A DNA stretch of 5,198 nucleotides from Micrococcaceae bacterium UBA4005 (GTDB lineage Bacteria > Actinomycetota > Actinomycetes > Actinomycetales > Micrococcaceae): the NCBI GenBank assembly GCA_002384315.1, contig DGBL01000097.1, forward strand, positions 1 to 5,198. Direction: 5' to 3'. The notes below the pieces were generated by a model. The model did no database searches. It was not told the DNA's origin and saw only the letters and a program-made list of their open reading frames with translations. Positions 1 through 5,198 of the stretch are shown piece by piece. The translations under genes and the position numbers were made by a program. Numbering within the stretch: the first letter of the stretch is position 1; every line of letters begins with the position of its first letter.

Positions 1-1200
1 GTGCAGGTCGTCCCAGTCGACGAAGGTCACCGCGGTGCCTTTCTTCCCAGCCCGTCCGGTGCGGCCCACCCGGTGCAGGTACGCTTTTTCGTCCTCGGGG
101 CACTGGTAGTTCACCACGTGGGTGATGTCGTCCACATCGATGCCGCGGGCCGCGACCTCGGTAGCGACCAGCACGTCGATCTTGTCGCCGCGGAAAGCCC
201 GCAGCGCTTGCTCCCGGGCACCCTGGCCGAGATCGCCGTGGATGGCCCCGGCCGCGAATCCGCGGTCGATGAGTTCTTCGGAAAGCTTCGCCGCAGTGCG
301 CTTGGTCTTGGTGAAGATTATCGCGCGTCCACGCCCGCGAGACTGCAGGATCCGCGCTACGACCTCCGCCTTATCGAGATTATGCGCCCGGTAGATGACC
401 TGCCGGATGTCCTTCTTGGTGATGCCCTCGTCCTCCGGGTCCGCTGCGCGAATGTGCGTGGGCTGGGTCATGTAGCGGCGGGCCATCGCCACGACCGGGC
501 CGGGCATGGTGGCTGAGAAAAGCAGGGTCTGGCGAACAGTCGGCGTCGCGGCGATCAGCGTTTCGACGTCAGGCAGAAAGCCCAGATCCAGCATTTCGTC
601 GGCTTCGTCGAGCACCACGATCTTGACGTTTTTCAACACCAGGAGTTTCTGCCGGTGCAAGTCGATCAGGCGGCCGGGTGTTCCGACAACAATTTCGACT
701 CCGCGCTGCAGAGCTTCGATCTGTGGTTCGTAGGCGCGTCCGCCGTAGATCGTCACGATGCGCGCGTTGCGCTTCGCAGCCGCCATCGTGAGGTCTCCGG
801 CAACCTGGACTGCGAGTTCGCGTGTCGGGACGACGACGAGCGCCTGCGGTGCGCCGGGGACGGGGAGCTTGTCATAGCCGGCGTCGTCTGGGCCGACCAC
901 GCGCTGCAGGGCGGGGATGCCGAATCCGAGCGTCTTGCCGGTTCCTGTCTTGGCCTGGCCGATGATGTCATGCCCGCCCAGCGCAATGGGAAGAGTCATC
1001 GCCTGGATGGGGAAGGGGTGGAGGATGCCCGCGTCCGCGAGGGCCTCCACAATGTCCGCGCGGACGTTGAAGTCCGCAAAGGTTTCGGCCACTTCCTTAT
1101 GGGGCTCTTCCGTGGTGACCAAGGATTCCTCGACGTCAATGGCGTCGGTGCTGTTGTCTGCCTGAAGATGGTGTGTGGTTGCGTGGTTCTCAGTGTTCAA
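1..1200 (-). CDS. DEAD-box ATP-dependent RNA helicase (3' end beyond window)
   Basis: An ATP-dependent RNA-unwinding enzyme that would act in the cytoplasm on structured RNA, for example in ribosome assembly, mRNA turnover or cold adaptation. Reading leftward from 1200, the 400 visible residues carry the full helicase core in order: Q-motif region (F41..F44 and Q66), Walker A AKTGTGKT (83-90, Lys89), Ia PTREL (125-129), GG (153-154), TPGR (174-177), DEAD (198-201), SAT (229-231), IIFTKTK (294-300), ATEVAARGIDV (346-356) and HRVGRTGR (376-383). The C-terminal tail is off the window. An in-frame TAA at 1203-1201 bounds the gene upstream, so the first possible start is TTG at 1200. That TTG has no clear Shine-Dalgarno. 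A TTG at 1122 is preceded by GAGG and is a real alternative; everything before Phe41 is a variable acidic tail. Motif V has Glu348 where Asp is usual, a conservative change. The RhlE/CshA/DeaD class cannot be settled without the tail. The family call is very secure; the start is about 50:50. Confidence 0.96.
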   Translation of the reverse strand, partial: MNTENHATTHHLQADNSTDAIDVEESLVTTEEPHKEVAETFADFNVRADIVEALADAGILHPFPIQAMTLPIALGGHDIIGQAKTGTGKTLGFGIPALQRVVGPDDAGYDKLPVPGAPQALVVVPTRELAVQVAGDLTMAAAKRNARIVTIYGGRAYEPQIEALQRGVEIVVGTPGRLIDLHRQKLLVLKNVKIVVLDEADEMLDLGFLPDVETLIAATPTVRQTLLFSATMPGPVVAMARRYMTQPTHIRAADPEDEGITKKDIRQVIYRAHNLDKAEVVARILQSRGRGRAIIFTKTKRTAAKLSEELIDRGFAAGAIHGDLGQGAREQALRAFRGDKIDVLVATEVAARGIDVDDITHVVNYQCPEDEKAYLHRVGRTGRAGKKGTAVTFVDWDDLH

Positions 1201-1543
1201 TTACGTACCGTTCATTTAGGCCCAGCTATCGCCAAGGCTCAACGGATGCGTGGACTGGGTCCAGCTCGGAGCGCATCGGAGACGCAGGGCGTCCAGTGGA
1301 AGCCGATCGCGGGCTTGCAACTGCTTGTGCCGGCTCCAGGAATCTGGCCCGTGCCGGGAAAACTCGGATCGAGTAGGTACTGCGGGTCATCGGATGATTG
1401 ACGATAACGACCGGGCATCCATTACTACATGCAAAGTCTACCCCGTCGCGACCGGTCATTCCGGCAGCTCATGGATCGCTGGGCGAGCCGGGAGCTGAGG
1501 GGGCGTGCGTGCGCGCCGGCGCTGTTTCGGTACGCTTAGCACC
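1201..1543. other. Intergenic region between the divergent helicase and ferritin-like genes
   Basis: These 343 bases hold no convincing gene. A 77-codon leftward reading frame (1459-1226) has no ribosome binding site and an arbitrary-looking composition. The region should contain the helicase promoter and its 5' leader. The best leftward -10 candidate is TAGACT on the minus strand (1440-1435), which lacks a -35 match and would give a leader of about 230 bases. A weaker pair is TTGAGC plus TAAATG nearer the helicase start. The rightward promoter of the ferritin-like gene is listed separately. I saw no terminator, tRNA or long inverted repeat. Confidence 0.6.
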
Positions 1544-1544
1544 A
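1531..1544 (+). promoter_or_regulatory. Probable leaderless promoter (-10 element) of the ferritin-like gene
   Basis: TACGCT at 1531-1536 matches an actinobacterial -10 (TANNNT) and sits 7 bases before the ATG at 1544, which places the transcription start at or next to the A of the start codon. No -35 match is visible near 1508-1513, which is common for such promoters. No Shine-Dalgarno precedes the ATG, which fits leaderless translation. This is inferred from spacing. Confidence 0.55.
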
Positions 1545-2239
1545 TGAATCAACCCACGGGCGAGGGCTTGGCGGCCAACGCGGCGCACGACCCACGGTAT
1601 GTACGGTTCACCAACGAGCTGCTCGGCGTCATCGCTTATGGAGAGTTGTCCGGATTCGAACGGCTTTCCTCGGACGCGCGGTTCTCCCCGACGCTGGCGG
1701 ACCGTGCGGCGCTCGGACGGCTGGCAGTTCTCGAATTTCAGCACTTTGAGCTGGTCAGCAGCCACCTTGCTGAGCGCGGAATCGACGTGGAGGAAGCGAT
1801 GCTGCCCTTCCAGGGGTCCGTCGATGCGTTCCACGAGCGGACCAGACCCGGAGATTGGTACGAATCGCTGATGAAGGCGTATGTGACGGAGGCAATTTCC
1901 GGGGATTTCTACCGGGCGCTCTCAGGCCAGCTCGACGGGATTACCCGTTCGCTGATCAGCCGGATCGTGTCGCCTGAGGAGGATGATCCGTTTCTGCGAC
2001 GGCGCTTGAAGGAAGCGCTGGCGCAGGACCCGCGGCTCGCGTCGCGGCTCGCGCTGTGGGGCCGCAGGTTGGTCGGTGAAGCGCTCACCCAGGCGCAGCG
2101 CATCGGCATCGAACGCGAATTTCTCAGCGTGCTGCTGGTGGCGACGACGCAGGATCCGGTGCAGCGTTCGACGGATCTGTTCGCCGAGCTGACCCGCAAT
2201 CACTCCCGCCGGATGAGTTCGCTCGGACTTACGGCCTGA
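1544..2239 (+). CDS. Ferritin-like fold protein, MiaE_2-type
   Basis: A 231-residue, mainly helical protein resembling the actinobacterial ferritin-like proteins distantly related to the tRNA hydroxylase MiaE. These are predicted four-helix-bundle proteins, possibly di-iron, with no established reaction. Visible features: helix 1 with YGELSGFERL (32-41, Glu34 as possible ligand), helix 2 with EFQHFE (64-69, an ExxH pair Glu64/His67), helix 3 with YVTEAISGDFY (113-123, Glu116), a helix around GEALTQAQ (178-185, Glu179), and a C-terminal helix with HSRRM (220-224). A second clear ExxH is not visible. There is no signal peptide or membrane segment, so it is probably cytoplasmic. The frame stays open to a GTG at 1505, but the extra 13 residues are Arg-rich and unlike the family, and the ATG fits the -10 spacing. 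The gene diverges from the DEAD-box helicase, an arrangement repeated in other actinobacteria, so a link to RNA metabolism is plausible but unproven. True MiaE activity should not be assumed. Confidence 0.85.
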   Translation: MNQPTGEGLAANAAHDPRYVRFTNELLGVIAYGELSGFERLSSDARFSPTLADRAALGRLAVLEFQHFELVSSHLAERGIDVEEAMLPFQGSVDAFHERTRPGDWYESLMKAYVTEAISGDFYRALSGQLDGITRSLISRIVSPEEDDPFLRRRLKEALAQDPRLASRLALWGRRLVGEALTQAQRIGIEREFLSVLLVATTQDPVQRSTDLFAELTRNHSRRMSSLGLTA

Positions 2240-2252
2240 GCCGGAGCACTCT
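2240..2252. other. 13-base convergent gap between the ferritin-like gene and thiE
   Basis: The stop codons of the ferritin-like gene (2237-2239) and of thiE (2255-2253, minus strand) face each other across 13 bases. There is no G/C-rich hairpin followed by a T-run on either strand here. Transcripts probably run into the opposing gene or end by a factor-dependent mechanism. Confidence 0.6.
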
Positions 2253-2918
2253 TCAGGATTCCAGTTCAGGCAGGAAGTCCAACAGGCGCCGCGCCGCTTC
2301 TGCCGGATCCGAAGCCTCGGTGATCGCACGAACCACAACAATCCTGCTGGCACCGGCCTGGACCACCTGGCCAACGTTCTCCAGGTCGATGCCCCCGATA
2401 GCGAACCACGGTTTGGTTGCCAGGCTGCGGGCGCGCACCGTAGCCGCTGCCGCCCGCAAAGCTTCCAAGCCCACCGCGCTCCGGCCAGGTTTGGTGGGCG
2501 TAGCCCACACCGGGCCGACACAAAAGTAGTCCAGCAGATCATGATCGAGCGCTTCAGCAGCCTGCGCTGATGAATGGGTGGACAGTCCCACTGCGGTCCG
2601 CGTTTCCGGGTTGGCCGCGTCAAGCACCGCACGCACCGCCGGAAGCGGCAGATCCCGCTGGCCGACATGGAACACCGGCGCGCCGGAGACCGCTGCGACG
2701 TCGGCCCGGTTGTTCACTGCCCACAACTTTCCGTGCCGCTCGGCGGCCTCCTGCAGGACGCTGAGGTACTCCAGCTCGGCACCGGCCTCCAACGACTTGT
2801 CCCGTAGTTGGATGATATCGACGCCGCCGGAAAATGCGGCGTCGACAAAGTCGGCGAAATCCCGGCGCTCACTGCGCGCGTCAGTGCAGAGATACAGGCG
2901 TGCATCGATGATCTTCAT
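2253..2918 (-). CDS. thiE: Thiamine phosphate synthase ThiE
   Basis: Joins 4-amino-5-hydroxymethyl-2-methylpyrimidine pyrophosphate to thiazole phosphate, giving thiamine phosphate and pyrophosphate; cytoplasmic TIM barrel. At 221 residues it has normal family length. Signature segments are in order: QLRDK (37-41), VNNRADVA (68-75), HVGQRD (84-89), GLSTHS (111-116), GPVWATPTK (135-143), AIGGI (173-177) and VVRAI (195-199). By comparison with Bacillus subtilis ThiE, Arg39, Lys41, Asn69, Asp89, Ser113, Thr140, Thr142, Lys143 and Gly176 are retained. Asn70 stands where the family has a metal-binding Asp (NDRAD becomes NNRAD; codon aac). Arg197 in VVRAI appears usual for actinobacteria. The ATG at 2918 has no Shine-Dalgarno but lies 6 bases after a -10 element, so the mRNA is probably leaderless. 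The gene diverges from thiOSG and is not downstream of the riboswitch. Function very likely; the effect of Asn70 is unknown. Confidence 0.95.
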   Translation of the reverse strand: MKIIDARLYLCTDARSERRDFADFVDAAFSGGVDIIQLRDKSLEAGAELEYLSVLQEAAERHGKLWAVNNRADVAAVSGAPVFHVGQRDLPLPAVRAVLDAANPETRTAVGLSTHSSAQAAEALDHDLLDYFCVGPVWATPTKPGRSAVGLEALRAAAATVRARSLATKPWFAIGGIDLENVGQVVQAGASRIVVVRAITEASDPAEAARRLLDFLPELES

Positions 2919-2936
2919 GGCTCTAGACTAGAGGCG
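2919..2936. promoter_or_regulatory. Palindromic bidirectional -10 region between thiE and thiO
   Basis: CTCTAGACTAGAG (2921-2933) is a perfect inverted repeat with 6-base arms around one central base. On the plus strand it contains TAGACT (2924-2929), which would start transcription near 2936, at the first bases of the riboswitch. On the minus strand it contains TAGTCT (2930-2925), which ends 6 bases before the thiE ATG and would start thiE transcription at about 2918. The two -10 hexamers overlap by 5 bases, so RNA polymerase could open only one direction at a time. Neither side has a good -35. An operator for a regulator at the same palindrome is an alternative or additional reading. Confidence 0.6.
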
Positions 2937-3064
2937 TACTGCGGGAGCCACACCCTCGGGCCGGGAGAAGTAAACCGGTCCGCGGCGGCTGAGAGGGCGT
3001 TCGGCGCCGACCGCGTTGTGTGAACAACAAACCTGATCCGGGTCATGCCGGCGTAGGGAAGGAC
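2936..3064 (+). promoter_or_regulatory. TPP (THI-box) riboswitch in the thiO leader
   Basis: Binds thiamine pyrophosphate and represses the thiOSG operon. The conserved core is plain: CTGAGAGGG (2989-2997) and AACCTGATC (3030-3038) followed by ATGCCGGCGTAGGGA (3045-3059). Proposed helices: P1 GTACT/AGGAC (2936-2940 with 3060-3064, one A-G mismatch), P2 GCGG/CCGC (2941-2944 with 3011-3014), P3 GCC/GGC (2947-2949 with 2987-2989) capped by a hairpin of 7 pairs (2958-2964 with 2975-2981), a small GGCG/CGCC stem after CTGAGA (2996-2999 with 3005-3008), P4 CCT/AGG (3032-3034 with 3055-3057) and P5 CCGG/CCGG (3038-3041 with 3048-3051). The Shine-Dalgarno AAGGA (3059-3063) of thiO overlaps the 3' strand of P1, which points to translational control. 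No terminator hairpin with a T-run lies between the aptamer and the gene. An extra hairpin occupies the P2-P4 junction (3015-3028). Identity is secure; helix ends were paired by eye. Confidence 0.93.
3015..3028 (+). other. Extra GNRA-type hairpin inserted in the P2-P4 junction of the riboswitch
   Basis: GTTGT (3015-3019) and ACAAC (3024-3028) are exact complements around the loop GTGA, which as GUGA fits the GNRA tetraloop pattern. It sits directly after the 3' strand of P2 and just before the conserved AACCTGATC. In the E. coli thiM aptamer this junction is only about six bases with no helix. A GTG in the loop (3020) is in frame with thiO, but the sequence is aptamer, not coding. Confidence 0.5.
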
Positions 3065-3067
3065 ACC

Positions 3068-5198
<2,131 letters not shown>

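Noticed and set aside
1..516. Rightward 171-codon reading frame at the left edge
   Set aside because: It is antisense to the helicase, whose motifs are unmistakable on the minus strand; long shadow frames are expected in G+C-rich genes.
655..1401. Rightward 248-codon reading frame
   Set aside because: It covers the 5' half of the helicase in antisense and runs into the intergenic region; no domain is recognisable.
1226..1459. Leftward 77-codon reading frame upstream of the helicase
   Set aside because: No ribosome binding site, no recognisable motif, composition like translated noncoding G+C-rich DNA, and it occupies the likely helicase leader.
1440..1465. Possible SigR/SigH-type stress promoter (GGAAT on the minus strand) before the helicase
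   Set aside because: GGAAT is present, but no GTT occurs at the 18-19 base spacing this class requires.
1505..1543. Upstream GTG start for the ferritin-like protein
   Set aside because: The extra 13 residues are Arg-rich and uncharacteristic, and the -10 element at 1531-1536 lies within them and fits a leaderless start at ATG 1544.
1922..2668. Leftward 248-codon reading frame spanning parts of the ferritin-like gene and thiE
   Set aside because: It crosses two well-supported genes in other frames and has an Arg/Cys/Trp-rich composition typical of a shadow frame.
2958..2981. Strong hairpin read as a possible terminator after the promoter
   Set aside because: It has no T-run and lies inside the P3 arm of the riboswitch, where variable hairpins are normal.
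3020..3067. Upstream GTG start for ThiO adding 16 residues
   Set aside because: These bases form conserved riboswitch elements (AACCTGATC and the P5 region). The GTG at 3068 has a proper ribosome binding site and places the FAD motif at the usual distance from the start.

Overview
The window is high-G+C DNA with strong G/C bias at third codon positions, actinobacterial-style promoters with a recognisable -10 only, and two genes that look leaderless. The helicase and the thiamine proteins read like those of Micrococcaceae (Arthrobacter and relatives). That placement comes from remembered protein families, not from a search. Nothing suggests a mobile element, a CRISPR array or recent transfer. 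It is chromosomal housekeeping DNA in two blocks.

Left block (1-2239). A DEAD-box RNA helicase runs leftward off the window edge (its first 400 codons are present). It diverges, across a 343-base gap, from a gene for a ferritin-like (MiaE_2-type) protein of unknown role that reads rightward. The ferritin-like gene appears to be transcribed from a -10 element lying 7 bases before its ATG. The same divergent pairing occurs in other actinobacteria, including the Rv3211/Rv3210c neighbourhood of Mycobacterium tuberculosis.

Right block (2253-5198). This is a thiamine biosynthesis locus. thiE reads leftward and ends 13 bases from the ferritin-like gene. thiO, thiS and thiG read rightward as a tight operon, and thiG is cut by the window end. 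A TPP riboswitch (about 2936-3064) lies in the thiO leader, and the thiO ribosome binding site falls in its closing helix, so excess TPP should shut off translation. ThiO oxidises glycine to the imine, ThiS carries the sulfur as a C-terminal thiocarboxylate, and ThiG joins these with deoxyxylulose 5-phosphate to make the thiazole phosphate. ThiE then couples the thiazole to the HMP pyrophosphate to give thiamine phosphate.

The most interesting parts are regulatory. A 13-base palindrome between thiE and thiO contains overlapping -10 elements for both directions, with predicted starts 18 bases apart, so one site may serve as a mutually exclusive bidirectional promoter. The riboswitch has an extra 14-base hairpin with a GNRA-type loop between P2 and P4, where the standard aptamer has a short single-stranded junction. 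thiE lies outside riboswitch control and carries Asn in place of a metal-binding Asp. I found no wholly new multi-gene system here.
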